Counted from the first letter of the stretch, positions 8,426 through 17,335 are shown. The stretch is DNA of 39,785 nt from a filamentous cyanobacterium CCP5 (GCA_003017785.1 PYEQ01000002.1:1-39785), one strand, 5' to 3'. Numbers and translations are program-made. The notes: generated from the sequence alone by a model not told the origin.

Positions 8426-9592
8426 CTATTTCTGGGCTAGCACCTGGGCCAGGGTTTCCAGCAGCCGGTCTACGTTTTCTGGGTGGCTGTTGGCCCCCAT
8501 CAGACCGATGCGCCACACCTGACCCGCCAGTTCCCCCAGGCCGCCGCCAATCTCGATGTCGTACTCGTTCAGCAGGGTGCGGCTCACCGCCTTAGGGTCT
8601 ACCCCTGCCGGCACCCGCACTGTGGTCAGGGTCGGCAGCCGAAACTCTCGATCCACGTGGCAGTTGAGACCCAGAGCCTCTAGTCCATCCCACAGCCGCT
8701 CGGCATTTTGCTGGTGACGCTGCCAGCGGGCCTCTAGCCCTTCTTCTGCGAGCAGTCGCAGGGCTTCTCGCAAGGCATAGGTCATGTTCACCGGAGCGGT
8801 GTGGTGATAGGTGCGATCGCTGCCCCAGTACTTCTGCAGCAGGCTGGCATCGAGATACCAGTTGGCCACCGGGGTGCGGCGATTCTGAAGTTTGGCGATC
8901 GCCCGCTCCCCCAGGGTAAAGGGGGAAATTCCCGGCGGGCAGCTGAGTCCTTTCTGGCTGCAGCTATAGGCCAAATCCACCTGCCAATCATCTAGAAAAA
9001 TGGGCACCCCACCCAGGCTGGTAACCGTATCGACGATCAGCAGGCAGTCGAATTCGCGGCACAGGGCCCCGAGGCCCTCTAGGGGCTGACGCACCCCCGT
9101 AGAGGTCTCGGCATGGACAATCGCCAGCACCTGAGGGCGGTGGGTTTCTAAGGCAGCGCGCAGCTCCGCCAGATCAAAGGCCTGGCCCCAGGCCTTGTGA
9201 ATCGTGCGCACATCCCCGCCATAGCGACCCGCCATGTCCACCAGACGATGGCCAAAGTAGCCTTTGACCGCGACCAGCACCACGTCCCCTGGTTCCACCA
9301 TGTTGGCCAAGGTAGCTTCCATCGCCGCTGAACCCGTGCCTGGCACCGGATAGGTGAGCGGGTTCTGGGTTTGCCAGGCATAGCGAAGCAGATCTTGCAC
9401 CTCGTTCATCAACCCCAGATAGGCCGGGTCTAAATGGCCGATGGGCTGCTGATTCATGGCTGCCACCACCGTGGGGTCTGCGTTCGAGGGACCTGGGCCA
9501 AGTAGCAGTCGCTGGGGCACCTGCAGGGGTGTCAGCGAACGACGACTCGCCTGATTAACAGTGGGTGTAGAAACAGACAGAGTGGATGCCAT
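8426..9592 (-). CDS. Alanine-glyoxylate/serine-glyoxylate aminotransferase family protein
   Basis: PLP-dependent class V aminotransferase of 388 residues. The PLP lysine is K214 in YSCSQKGLSCPPG, preceded by the cofactor aspartate in LLIVDTVTSLGG. The N-terminal LLLGPGPSNADPTVVAAM and the HAETSTGVRQP segment are typical of AGT/SGT enzymes, which convert glyoxylate to glycine in photorespiration; related cyanobacterial proteins were historically annotated as the soluble hydrogenase small subunit. A role in photorespiratory glyoxylate removal is the likely one. It lies between two histidine kinase genes on the same strand (63 bases after one, 45 before the next), so co-transcription is possible though no functional link is known. 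Confidence 0.93.
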   Translation of the reverse strand: MASTLSVSTPTVNQASRRSLTPLQVPQRLLLGPGPSNADPTVVAAMNQQPIGHLDPAYLGLMNEVQDLLRYAWQTQNPLTYPVPGTGSAAMEATLANMVEPGDVVLVAVKGYFGHRLVDMAGRYGGDVRTIHKAWGQAFDLAELRAALETHRPQVLAIVHAETSTGVRQPLEGLGALCREFDCLLIVDTVTSLGGVPIFLDDWQVDLAYSCSQKGLSCPPGISPFTLGERAIAKLQNRRTPVANWYLDASLLQKYWGSDRTYHHTAPVNMTYALREALRLLAEEGLEARWQRHQQNAERLWDGLEALGLNCHVDREFRLPTLTTVRVPAGVDPKAVSRTLLNEYDIEIGGGLGELAGQVWRIGLMGANSHPENVDRLLETLAQVLAQK

Positions 9593-9655
9593 GACAAAAC
9601 TTCTCCAGTTGGGCCTCCCTATTCTCTAACGGAATGGGCTGATCGCTAAGGGGGC

Positions 9656-11053
9656 TTAGGCGGATTCCTGGGCCTCGGCCTGGCGCAGCCACAGGATGAA
9701 AACGCTTCCAGGGCCCGTGGTTTCAGTGGCGGCAGGCACTAGACCGCTGAGGGCGGCGGGACTGTAAAGTTCAATGGAGCCCCCCATGGCCGCTATCAGA
9801 TCCTGGGCGATCGCCAGTCCTAGACCAGTACCGGCAATGGTGCCCTCGGCCTGCACCCCCCGATAGCTGCGCTCAAATACCCGGCCCTGATCGGCTGCTG
9901 GGATTCCCGGCCCGGTATCCCCCACGGCAATCCCCTGGTACTCCTGATTCTCAACCTGTTTCAACAGCCCCGTTGCTACCCAGACCCAGGCACCCGCCGG
10001 AGAATACTTCAAAGCATTGTCAAGCAGGTTACTCAGCACCTCCCGGAGGGCTCCAGAGTCCATCCAGACTGGGGGCAAATGTTCGACTAGCCCCTGCCCC
10101 ATTAGAATCTGTCGCTCCTGGGCCACGGCTCCAGCCGACGCCAGCAGCGGCTTGAGGATGTCATCCACGGGCAGGGCCTCCAGGGAAAGCTGCCCCATCA
10201 GCCCCTCCCCAGACCTGCCCGGCCTAGTGGATTCCTGGCTGTTATCAGCCGATGGCAGGGCTAGAGCGGCTGTAGACGGCTGGGTCGGCGATCGCTCCAA
10301 CCGTAAATCCCCATCGGCCACCGCCGCATCAAACTGCCTGGTGAGATCCTGCAGGCGATCGCTTTCCCGGACGATGCCCTCTGCAGCCGAATAGTTCTTA
10401 TCCTCAGGCTCTAGCCGTCGCAGCATTAAGCGACCGAAGGTCCCCATCGCCGTCAGGGGATTGCGAAACTGGTGCAGTAAATCATGGAAATGCTCTGACT
10501 GATGCTGCTGGTCCAGGTAGGTTTGCTGCAGCTGCCGCTGCATCCACTGGCCCCGCTGATCGAGGACGCAGGCGATCGCCAAACTACTGGCTACTTGTTC
10601 CGCCTGTCGCTGGTCGTTTTCAGCCCAAGGCCTTGGCCGCGAACAGACCAGCACCCCCAGCAGTACTTCGTCATAGGCCATCGGCAATACTAGTCGCTGC
10701 CCTGATGGCTCCCCATCCAGGCCAAGAGAGTGATTTGGCCCGCTTTTCCCTTCAAAGGGCGAGGTTATGACCGCCCCATCGGCCCCAGGGGTAATCGCAG
10801 CCGGACCAATTTGAGCCGAATCCGGGGGGGCATCTTCAGGCAGATATCGCTGGTCGGCCTCTGATCGAAGGTTAGAGCGTTCTGGATAGGCATACACCGG
10901 AATCAGAGCCGGACTGCTTTGCCCGGTTTCATCAGGCTCTACCCGGTGATCGGCCAGATAGACTGCCGTCGAGGTTACCCCCAAAGCCTGACTCAAGACC
11001 AACATCTGGGACTGGCACAGGGCAAGGAATTCAGGGCTTGTGGGGACGATCAT
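9656..11053 (-). CDS. GAF-domain histidine kinase resembling Hik2 / chloroplast sensor kinase
   Basis: Predicted soluble sensor kinase, 465 residues, with no membrane segment. A GAF-like domain fills about residues 1-165, a HisKA region follows with H194 in LLHQFRNPLTAMGTFGRL, and a HATPase domain ends the protein (LSNLLDNALKYSPAG, GDTGPGIP, GTGLGLAI). The H-box HQ-x-RNPLTA followed by a TFG motif and the N-terminal FLALCQSQ with Cys13 are, from memory, features of the Hik2/CSK family, in which a conserved GAF cysteine helps hold a redox-sensing iron-sulfur cluster. That assignment is moderate. An acidic insertion at about 240-290 is low-complexity. The aminotransferase gene follows after 63 bases. 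A possible NtcA site lies upstream (11244-11257). Confidence 0.85.
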   Translation of the reverse strand: MIVPTSPEFLALCQSQMLVLSQALGVTSTAVYLADHRVEPDETGQSSPALIPVYAYPERSNLRSEADQRYLPEDAPPDSAQIGPAAITPGADGAVITSPFEGKSGPNHSLGLDGEPSGQRLVLPMAYDEVLLGVLVCSRPRPWAENDQRQAEQVASSLAIACVLDQRGQWMQRQLQQTYLDQQHQSEHFHDLLHQFRNPLTAMGTFGRLMLRRLEPEDKNYSAAEGIVRESDRLQDLTRQFDAAVADGDLRLERSPTQPSTAALALPSADNSQESTRPGRSGEGLMGQLSLEALPVDDILKPLLASAGAVAQERQILMGQGLVEHLPPVWMDSGALREVLSNLLDNALKYSPAGAWVWVATGLLKQVENQEYQGIAVGDTGPGIPAADQGRVFERSYRGVQAEGTIAGTGLGLAIAQDLIAAMGGSIELYSPAALSGLVPAATETTGPGSVFILWLRQAEAQESA

Positions 11054-11243
11054 TAACCAGGATGCTTAGATTATGAGCATCATAAACTTTTGTTAAAGTC
11101 TTGGGGGTTTTGTTCACTGATAACTTAATCAGAACCCACTGAAAGGCTTCTAGAACAGCGATCTAACGCACCTCATCAGCAATTTTAAGAGAAGTTGAAA
11201 TTCTCATATTGAACCGATATACTTTGCAAGGTCTGAGGATTTT

Positions 11244-11257
11244 GTAACTACCACTAC
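11244..11257 (-). promoter_or_regulatory. Candidate NtcA site between Hik2-like kinase and DUF3155
   Basis: GTAACTACCACTAC fits the NtcA consensus GTAN8TAC, and the flanks extend it to TGTAN8TACA. Read on the minus strand toward the kinase, 22 bases separate the site from TATATC, close to the usual spacing to a -10 box in NtcA-activated promoters. Toward DUF3155 the site is too close to the start (35 bases) for class II activation but could repress. Confidence 0.45.
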
Positions 11258-11292
11258 ACCTATAGACGCTGATATGAGAGGAGGTAGGCGGT

Positions 11293-11616
11293 TTGGCTAG
11301 AAGACGGAAGCGCAAGAGTCGTCGTCGTTTGGAAGGTCGTCGAATACTGGAAGCTGTTCCCCAGTATAGTATTGAGAGCGGTGCTGAAAAACCAGTGACT
11401 GCTGCTCGCAACTTTATTCACTCTGAAGGCATTGCTCCCCCGGCATTGCTCTTAGTGAAGCGTAACGAGCATACAACGGATCGATACTTTTGGGCAGAGA
11501 AGGGCCTGTTTGGGGCCCAGTACGTTGAGGAAAATCATTTCCTTTTCCCCAGTTTACGGGTTCTAATCGGTGAGGATGAAGAATCACCCGCGCTGAATGC
11601 AGCCGGGGTTCGTTAA
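11293..11616 (+). CDS. DUF3155 family protein
   Basis: Small basic protein of 107 residues that matches the cyanobacterial DUF3155 family, whose function I do not know. The N-terminus is strongly basic (MARRRKRKSRRR), suggesting nucleic-acid or acidic-surface binding; the rest is a conserved domain with EGIAPPALLLVKRNEHTTDRYFWAEK and GLFGAQYVEENHFLFPSLR. Translation starts at an unusual TTG at 11293, supported by an excellent Shine-Dalgarno AGGAGGT 7-13 bases upstream. The gene is monocistronic: a strong intrinsic terminator follows. It is divergent from the Hik2-like kinase. Confidence 0.9.
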   Translation: MARRRKRKSRRRLEGRRILEAVPQYSIESGAEKPVTAARNFIHSEGIAPPALLLVKRNEHTTDRYFWAEKGLFGAQYVEENHFLFPSLRVLIGEDEESPALNAAGVR

Positions 11617-11674
11617 TCCCAGTTGGGCCAGCGGAATTATCTAGCTAGCTTGAGTTCCTAACTGATTAAGCCAT

Positions 11675-11709
11675 AAAAGGGCGATAGATTTAGCATCTAT
11701 CGCCCTTTT
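11675..11709 (+). terminator. Intrinsic terminator of the DUF3155 gene
   Basis: AAAAGGGCGATAGA at 11675-11688 pairs with TCTATCGCCCTTTT at 11696-11709, a perfect 14-bp stem with a 7-base loop ending in a T-tract. Because the left arm begins with As, it can work on both strands. The remaining sequence up to 11892 holds nothing I can assign. Confidence 0.9.
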
Positions 11710-11892
11710 GCACGATTGCGTTGGCCGAGCGGGTGAGGCCATAGATATTGTCCAAAAGCTGATGACTGAGGCACAGCCCGGCGCGCTATTGTCTAAATTA
11801 GTTGTTCACTTGCTATGGCTTCTAGCCTCAGCCGTTTGCCGTCATAGCTCAACAACAGCCGCCTAAGCTTGATTGGGCCTACAGCCTATCGA

Positions 11893-12405
11893 TCATTGCA
11901 GCCGGTTTTGCTGTAGCGCAATCAGTTCATCTCGATGGGCGATCACCGTTACTTGACTTCCCGCATCGGTTTCTGGCGTCCCCTCCACCGTGAAAGTCAC
12001 GGTTTCTTCGCGCCTCGCCCTGCGCCAGTAAAACCAGCCGGCAGCCGGGGATAGCAGCAGCAGCAGTGAGAATCCGGAGCTATAGTCAGGAAACAGAGTA
12101 GCCAGGACTAGGGCGAAACAAACGCTTCCGATACCGGCTAAGCCGGTGAGGAACACCGCCAGAAACCGGCTAGGTCTGACCAGGCCAGCCAGGATAACCG
12201 GCTGGTCTGGACCAGGATTAAGGCGATGATAGGCGCGATCGCAAAAGTAAGCCTCTAGATCAGTTCGTATCTGTTCGGGGGCTTGGTCTACGGTGAACTG
12301 GAGGGTTTCGATGCGATCTTTAGTGGAAGCCCGAATAAAAAAGAACAGGCCCACCATCAGCAATAGCGTGAGGAAAAAGGTAGAAGATAAAACCGCGTTC
12401 GTCAT
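11893..12405 (-). CDS. Cofactor assembly of complex C subunit B (CCB/DUF3529-type)
   Basis: Membrane protein of 170 residues from the ATG at 12405 (MTNAVLSSTFFLTLLLM); an upstream in-frame ATG at 12441 would add 12 residues. It has a hydrophobic N-terminal segment ending in LFFFIRASTKDR, a cytoplasmic-looking region, then two membrane segments around residues 82-130 (SRFLAVFLTGLAGIG and LLLLLSPAAGWFYWRR) and a soluble tail. This layout matches the cyanobacterial family named after the plastid CCB2/CCB4 factors, which help attach heme ci covalently to cytochrome b6. Photosynthetic electron transport is thus its likely field; petM, another b6f gene, lies about 7 kb away. Confidence 0.8.
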   Translation of the reverse strand: MTNAVLSSTFFLTLLLMVGLFFFIRASTKDRIETLQFTVDQAPEQIRTDLEAYFCDRAYHRLNPGPDQPVILAGLVRPSRFLAVFLTGLAGIGSVCFALVLATLFPDYSSGFSLLLLLSPAAGWFYWRRARREETVTFTVEGTPETDAGSQVTVIAHRDELIALQQNRLQ

Positions 12406-12539
12406 TGCGCCCAGAAAAAAACACCCTTCTAGGGTACGCAAGAACGGGGAATCCTAGCTTCCTTAGCCTTCATAAATCCGCTAAGTCCGGGCCTGTTGCT
12501 CGGTGGAATATTCTTCGCAGCCAGGCTAAACGCCAAAAA

Positions 12540-12584
12540 CCTAGCCAACATTCTGCCACCGAAGCGGGCAGAATGTTGGCTAGG
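12540..12584 (-). terminator. Intrinsic terminator of the PadR-type gene
   Basis: Two perfect 18-base arms (12540-12557 and 12567-12584, CCTAGCCAACATTCTGCC and its complement) enclose a 9-base loop. On the minus strand the hairpin is followed at once by TTTTTGG, which makes it a strong intrinsic terminator about 78 bases after the stop of the PadR-type gene. It also separates that gene from the CCB gene downstream. Confidence 0.88.
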
Positions 12585-12661
12585 CACAATGGTTCGCCAT
12601 CAAAATGAAAGAGTTAAACTCCTTCCGAGTCCAGATTCAAATCCAGAGAGTGACCCAGCAA

Positions 12662-13048
12662 TTATGGGGAGGCTAATACCTGCCCTTCCTGGCAAGCCGG
12701 ATCCCGGCTTTGAGTCTGCATATATTGATACCAGAGCTCAGCCAGTTCTTCAGCATGCATGCGCCAGTCTGGGTTGAGCCGGTACATGCGACGGGGTCTA
12801 CCGCGGCCTTCTACCTTTTTCCAGTAGCCATCGATCGCAGACTCATCTTCTAAAAACTTGAGCGCACCATAGAGCACCGTGTCGGATAGCCGATAGTCGG
12901 GATGACGATGGCTGAGCAGCTGAATCAACTCCGTACCATAGGAGTCTCGCTGTAGCAAAACTGCCAGGACATAGCAAACAGCCAATTCTTTGTTCAGATA
13001 AACCGGGGGTGGATCCTCAAAGAACTGATAGATATCCTCGAATTTCAT
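12662..13048 (-). CDS. PadR-family transcriptional regulator
   Basis: DNA-binding regulator of 128 residues from the ATG at 13048 (MKFEDIYQFFEDPPPVYL). The frame extends 46 residues upstream, but that part is unlike the family. The winged helix-turn-helix covers about residues 20-95: YVLAVLLQRDSYGTELIQLL, then DTVLYGALKFLEDE and the wing region YWKKVEGRGRPRRMYRL, which is the typical PadR sequence. The C-terminal dimerisation helix is short. Cyanobacterial orthologs are well conserved, but I do not know the ligand or target. It has its own terminator (12540-12584). Confidence 0.9.
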   Translation of the reverse strand: MKFEDIYQFFEDPPPVYLNKELAVCYVLAVLLQRDSYGTELIQLLSHRHPDYRLSDTVLYGALKFLEDESAIDGYWKKVEGRGRPRRMYRLNPDWRMHAEELAELWYQYMQTQSRDPACQEGQVLASP

Positions 13049-13379
13049 AGGACGACTCCATTGTTTATCCCAATGCCTTGAATCAGGCAGCTTAGGAAAT
13101 TGACCGTTGCCACTGCCAGCAAATCCTGCACAGTAAAGCAATATCACCGGATTCCGATGGTTATGGGCATGATCGGCCAAAGGCAAGATTCCCTAGGACC
13201 GCAAAGTTGCTTCAGCCAACTTTGGCCAAAATCCATTCACACCGAAGACTCGGAATTTTTCGGTAGGTTAATTCTAAACACTGTTTATCCCTGAAATGAA
13301 TAAATCGGGATAGACGGTAACTATCTGCAAATATTTTTAGAGATTATTAAATTTCTTTTTTCAAAAATAATTTAGCGCC
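13049..13379. other. Spacer upstream of the PadR-type gene, with an AT-rich end
   Basis: These 331 bases lie between two minus-strand genes. The part next to the regulator should hold its promoter, but I see no convincing operator. The 13320-13375 end is AT-rich with an imperfect inverted repeat (AAATTTC / GAAAAAA-rich) just past the stop of the DUF3084 gene, possibly its weak terminator. No coding potential or tRNA was seen. Confidence 0.4.
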
Positions 13380-14774
13380 CTAATTCGGCCAGGGAGAAGG
13401 CAGCTCTAAGTCGGTGTTGGGGGGCTGATTGGGGGAGCTGGTCGTGAATACTACCCGTTCTCCCCGTTGGGCGATCAGCTCAGTTCTCACCGGTCCTACG
13501 GTGTAGATCGGCGCAACGGTCACAGCTCGAATGGTCAATGGCCGACCGTAGGCTTTAATCGCTTCTAGGAATCTCAACAGAGTCTCGGTGCGATTGTCCG
13601 CCACCTGCAGGGCATCTCCAATCACCCCGTCCTGACGGGCTCGAAACTGGGCTGCTGCAATCAGAAAGTTGATCCGCTCAACCAGCTCTTGATCGCTGAG
13701 TTCCTCGGCTGTTAGGGTTGCTGTCGATAGCACCGTCCCAGCCGGATAGATTAGCTCATTCTCAACGGCATAGGTGATGACTTGGATGCAGGGTTGACTC
13801 TGGTTTTCCAGCACACAGGGCTCTCCCACTACGTAGTTGGCGGCTGAAAGGACCCTGACCAGATATTCTTTGCCGTCACTAATCTGGTTGACTAGCTGAT
13901 TCAGCTCCCTCGACTCGGTTTCAATGATGAATTGACCGACAGGGGTACCGGGGGTAATCTGCCTGAGGGCAATGCGGTTGGCCTCTAGCAGCAGCTGCTC
14001 AACAAATTGATTGGCCTGTTCGGGATTGCCGACCCTCACCAGCCCTGACACCAGTTCTTGATTACGCCTGAGGGCAATGTTGCCGCGGAATAGGTCGTCA
14101 TACTGCTCTTGGAGGGCCGCGACCTCAGCTTCCAAAAATTGCTGTTGGGATTCTAGCCCGGCTAGCTGTTGCTCTTTGAGGGCAATCTGCTGGTCCCGTT
14201 CGGCAATGTCTTGATCCCGACGTCTGATCTGTTCATCAATCGTAGCCTGCTGCCGGAGTAGCTCCTGACGCTCACTCTGGAGCTGTTGAATCTCTTGGTT
14301 AAGATTGCTCGCCTGCTGGGAAACGGTCACGAGCTGTTGACGGGTACTTTGGAGCTGCGATCGCGTTTGCTGCTGCTGCTCGTAGGCGCTCTGGAGGGAT
14401 TGGTTAATCTCTTCTAGCTGGGCCTGGGCCTGCTGCTGCTGAGACCGCGACGCTTCCAGCTGAGATTCCACCTCGGTTTGGGCCGATTCAGCCTTAATTA
14501 GTTCTTCCCGGGCTGATTCTAGATCTCCCTGAATTTCGCTCAGCTCAAACACTCCAGTCCTGAGCTGACTGCTAATGCCAAACAGCAGAGCCAGGGTCGA
14601 AGCCGAAATCACGCTGCCGGTGGCGATGCTGACGACAGTCGCGGTTTGCTTGGGGCGTAGGTTAAATAAGCTGAGCCTGGCTTTGCCAACTCGCATGCCG
14701 ATGCGATCGCCCAGTGTCGCAATCACCCCTCCCAGCAGCAAAACAGCCAGTATTAAGACATATCCAGAAACCAT
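13380..14774 (-). CDS. DUF3084 coiled-coil membrane protein
   Basis: Protein of 464 residues matching the cyanobacterial DUF3084 family. It begins with two membrane segments (about 1-20, GYVLILAVLLLGGVIATLGD, and 45-68) separated by the conserved DRIGMRVGKARLSLFNLRP. A long Gln/Glu-rich coiled coil follows (about 78-235), then a soluble C-terminal domain with GTPVGQFIIETESRELNQL and a Pro-rich end. It probably forms membrane-anchored oligomers; its role is unknown. The gene lies 48 bases downstream of ntcA on the same strand, so it may be read from the ntcA promoter and thus respond to nitrogen status; this is inference. Confidence 0.88.
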   Translation of the reverse strand: MVSGYVLILAVLLLGGVIATLGDRIGMRVGKARLSLFNLRPKQTATVVSIATGSVISASTLALLFGISSQLRTGVFELSEIQGDLESAREELIKAESAQTEVESQLEASRSQQQQAQAQLEEINQSLQSAYEQQQQTRSQLQSTRQQLVTVSQQASNLNQEIQQLQSERQELLRQQATIDEQIRRRDQDIAERDQQIALKEQQLAGLESQQQFLEAEVAALQEQYDDLFRGNIALRRNQELVSGLVRVGNPEQANQFVEQLLLEANRIALRQITPGTPVGQFIIETESRELNQLVNQISDGKEYLVRVLSAANYVVGEPCVLENQSQPCIQVITYAVENELIYPAGTVLSTATLTAEELSDQELVERINFLIAAAQFRARQDGVIGDALQVADNRTETLLRFLEAIKAYGRPLTIRAVTVAPIYTVGPVRTELIAQRGERVVFTTSSPNQPPNTDLELPSPWPN

Positions 14775-14822
14775 GCGATGGCGATGCGCAGTTCAGATAC
14801 ACTCTACTGCATGGTTAAGGAG

Positions 14823-15494
14823 CTAGGTGAACTGCTGACTGAGGTTGACCGGGTCGTGGACGGTGATCTTCTTCTTGTGGATAGAAATCATGCCTTCCTG
14901 GCGCAGATCCCCGAGCAGCCGAGTAACGGTCACTCGAGTTGAACCAATGGCTTCGGCGATCGCCTGGTGGGATAGCTTGAGGTCGATGGTAATGCCTTCT
15001 TGACTGGGAACACCGAAGTCGCGACACAGTATCAGCAAGAAGCTGACCAGACGAGAACCCATATCTCGATGGGCCAGGGTCTCAATCATCATCTCAGTCT
15101 GCAGAATGCGAGATGATAGCCCCCGCAGCATGACCAGGGCCAGTTCGGGATTTTCTTCCAGAGCCTGTTCGACCTGTTCAATGGGCACAGAGAGTAGGTC
15201 TACCGGAGTGAATGCCACGGCATGGTAGAAGCGATCGGAGCGATTGCCGGTGATCAGGGAAAGCACCCCAAAAACGCTGTTTTCTCGGAGCAACGCCACG
15301 GTAATTTCTTCTCCCGCTTCGTAGACCCGCGAGAGCTTGACAGCTCCTTTCAGTAGAAAGTAGACCCGTTCTGCCGGATCCCCCGGAAAGAAAATTGTTT
15401 TCCCTCGCTCATAGGACTCCACTACCGGAGGAAATGCCCCCCCTGATAGCTGCTTGAAGACGCTGGCGAGTGGTTTTTCCTGAGTCACTACCAT
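14823..15494 (-). CDS. ntcA: Global nitrogen regulator NtcA
   Basis: CRP/FNR-family activator of nitrogen assimilation, 223 residues, the standard length. It has an N-terminal cyclic-nucleotide-binding-like effector domain (2-oxoglutarate in this family) with [20 protein letters not shown], a long dimerisation helix ([20 protein letters not shown]) and a C-terminal helix-turn-helix [20 protein letters not shown]. It binds GTAN8TAC with 2-oxoglutarate and PipX as co-factors (established for the family). Three candidate sites are found in this window, one of them in its own long upstream region at 15722-15735, which fits the known autoregulation. The DUF3084 gene follows after 48 bases. Confidence 0.98.
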   Translation of the reverse strand: MVVTQEKPLASVFKQLSGGAFPPVVESYERGKTIFFPGDPAERVYFLLKGAVKLSRVYEAGEEITVALLRENSVFGVLSLITGNRSDRFYHAVAFTPVDLLSVPIEQVEQALEENPELALVMLRGLSSRILQTEMMIETLAHRDMGSRLVSFLLILCRDFGVPSQEGITIDLKLSHQAIAEAIGSTRVTVTRLLGDLRQEGMISIHKKKITVHDPVNLSQQFT

Positions 15495-15900
15495 AAAAGC
15501 ACGCTACAACTGCCCACATATTTGATACCTGGAACCGAGACTAAGGTGAGATACCGGTATCTGCTGCATCCCATCGGTAGAACGGCAGAGAACAAAAGCA
15601 ACTGTCCGTTTGCCCAGAGAACTTATACCTAATTAGGCCTAAAACACTCCCCTCAAAAATGTCTTAATGCAAGCGTTCTATGACTTTAGATTACTTAACC
15701 CCAAGCCTTTACCACCTGTTTGTATAGCAAGCTACCCTTTTGGCCAGTCCTCTGCTTTTAGGGACGAATGATAGCTAAATCGAGCTTTTTCAGCTAGGCG
15801 CCCCTGCTGATCCCCAGAATATTTTTGAGTTTCCCCGTCAAATCAGGCGCTAAAGGCAATCCGACGTTTTGTGAGAGGACTTAAATTTTAGCTACTGAGG
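15495..15900. other. Long divergent spacer between ntcA and thrC
   Basis: The whole gap between ntcA and thrC (15495-16021) is 527 bases. Besides the NtcA site at 15722-15735 and the hairpin at 15901-15927, it holds a 12-bp palindrome GATACCGGTATC near 15550. Long multi-promoter leaders upstream of ntcA are known in cyanobacteria. I saw no open frame with a credible ribosome-binding site. Confidence 0.5.
15722..15735 (-). promoter_or_regulatory. NtcA-binding site upstream of ntcA
   Basis: GTATAGCAAGCTAC is an exact match to GTAN8TAC. On the minus strand toward ntcA, TTAAGT lies 23 bases after the site and a better TAN3T match, TAATCT, 28 bases after it; the first has near-ideal spacing for an NtcA-activated promoter. 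The site is about 228 bases from the ntcA start codon, so the transcript would have a long leader. Confidence 0.65.
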
Positions 15901-15927
15901 CATACCCGACAAAAAGAGTCGGGTATG
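15901..15927 (+). terminator. Hairpin in the thrC leader region
   Basis: CATACCCGAC (15901-15910) pairs perfectly with GTCGGGTATG (15918-15927) around an A-rich 7-base loop. TTTGACGCTGTTT follows, a poor T-tract. It lies about 95 bases before the thrC start, so it could be a weak attenuator or a 5' stabilising stem if transcription begins upstream; no leader peptide rich in threonine or isoleucine codons was found. Confidence 0.5.
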
Positions 15928-16021
15928 TTTGACGCTGTTTCTCGCCCGTGCTACTATCCGCAAAGCTTAGGTAGCTGTAAGGCTGTCTTTATTCAGCGAG
16001 TTGACTCCGGAGGCGATATTC

Positions 16022-17335
16022 ATGACCCAGGCCCTAGATACTGCGATCGCGCAACACCCTAAAACTCAAACCTTTACTGCCCTACGCTGTCGTGAGTGCG
16101 GGGAAACTTACGACCTTGGCGCCAAGCATGTGTGCGAAGACGTCTGCTTTGGCCCCCTGGAAGTGGCCTATGACTATGACGCCATCCGCCGTCAGGTAAC
16201 TCGGCAGACCATCGAAGCCGGGCCAAAATCGATCTGGCGCTACAAAGAATTTCTGCCCGTAGTCGGCGATAATCCCATCGACGTTGGCACCGGCATGACC
16301 CCGCTACTCCAGGCCAATCGTCTCGCCCGTCGCCTGGGTCTGAAGCGGCTCTACATCAAAAACGACGCCGTTAACATGCCGACCCTCAGCTTCAAGGATC
16401 GGGTAGTCTCCGTCGCCCTCACCCGCGCCCGCGAGCTGGGATTTACCACCGTTTCCTGTGCTAGCACGGGCAACCTCGCTAACTCCACCGCCGCGATCGC
16501 CGCCAATGCTGGGCTGGACTGCTGTGTGTTTATCCCCGCCGATTTAGAAGCCGGCAAGGTGCTTGGCACCTTAATTTATGGTCCTACGGTCATGGCTGTA
16601 GAAGGCAACTATGATCAGGTCAATCGCCTCTGTTCTGAAGTTGCCAACACCCAGGGCTGGGGCTTCGTCAATATCAACCTGCGCCCTTACTACTCGGAGG
16701 GGTCAAAAACCCTGGGCTATGAAGTCGCCGAGCAGCTAGGCTGGCAGCTTCCCGACCACATCGTCGCGCCCCTGGCCTCTGGCTCCTTGTATACGAAGAT
16801 CTATAAGGGGTTCCAGGAGTTCATTAAGGTCGGCCTCGTAGATGATAAGCCAGTGCGCTTCAGCGGTGCCCAGGCAGAAGGCTGCTCTCCCATTGCCCAA
16901 GCCTTCCATGAAGGGCGCGATTTTATCAACCCGGTTAAACCCAGCACCATTGCTAAGTCCATTGCCATTGGCAATCCCGCCGATGGTATCTATGCCCTGG
17001 ACATCGCCCGTAAGACCAACGGTAATATCGCCGCCGTCAGCGACCCTGAAATTGTTGAAGGCATGAAGCTGCTGGCCGAAACCGAGGGCATCTTTACGGA
17101 AACGGCCGGTGGCACCACCATCGCCGTGCTCAAGAAGCTGGTAGAGTCTGGCAAAATCGATCCGGAAGAAACTACCGTTGCCTACATCACCGGCAATGGT
17201 CTCAAGACCCAGGAAGCGGTTCAAAGCTACGTTGGTGAGCCCTTACACATCGAGCCTAAGCTCGATAGCTTTGAGCGGGCCCTGGAACGCTCCCGTACCC
17301 TCGACCGCTTAGACTGGCAGCAGGTTATCGTCTAA
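16022..17335 (+). CDS. thrC: Threonine synthase ThrC
   Basis: PLP-dependent enzyme converting O-phosphohomoserine and water to threonine and phosphate, last step of threonine synthesis, cytosolic. From the ATG at 16022 (GGAGG 9-13 bases upstream) it has 437 residues; a TTG at 16001 is less likely. An N-terminal zinc-ribbon-like stretch carries C23, C26, C38 and C42 ([20 protein letters not shown]). The PLP lysine is K125 in [10 protein letters not shown], and the glycine/asparagine phosphate loop is seen as [13 protein letters not shown]. This is the class II-type plant/cyanobacterial enzyme. An intrinsic terminator follows, then a CysO-like sulfur-carrier gene. Confidence 0.96.
   Translation: MTQALDTAIAQHPKTQTFTALRCRECGETYDLGAKHVCEDVCFGPLEVAYDYDAIRRQVTRQTIEAGPKSIWRYKEFLPVVGDNPIDVGTGMTPLLQANRLARRLGLKRLYIKNDAVNMPTLSFKDRVVSVALTRARELGFTTVSCASTGNLANSTAAIAANAGLDCCVFIPADLEAGKVLGTLIYGPTVMAVEGNYDQVNRLCSEVANTQGWGFVNINLRPYYSEGSKTLGYEVAEQLGWQLPDHIVAPLASGSLYTKIYKGFQEFIKVGLVDDKPVRFSGAQAEGCSPIAQAFHEGRDFINPVKPSTIAKSIAIGNPADGIYALDIARKTNGNIAAVSDPEIVEGMKLLAETEGIFTETAGGTTIAVLKKLVESGKIDPEETTVAYITGNGLKTQEAVQSYVGEPLHIEPKLDSFERALERSRTLDRLDWQQVIV

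Noticed and set aside
11715-11745. tRNA-like D-arm sequence (GGCCGAGCGGGTGAGGC)
   Set aside because: There is no matching acceptor stem, anticodon arm or T-arm (GTTCGA) in the following 90 bases.
12405-12777. Plus-strand open frames across the CCB/PadR gap
   Set aside because: They cross a clear intrinsic terminator and run antisense to the end of the PadR gene.
16736-17224. Long open frame antisense to thrC (162 codons)
   Set aside because: It is a codon-bias shadow of thrC; the sense frame carries full threonine synthase motifs.
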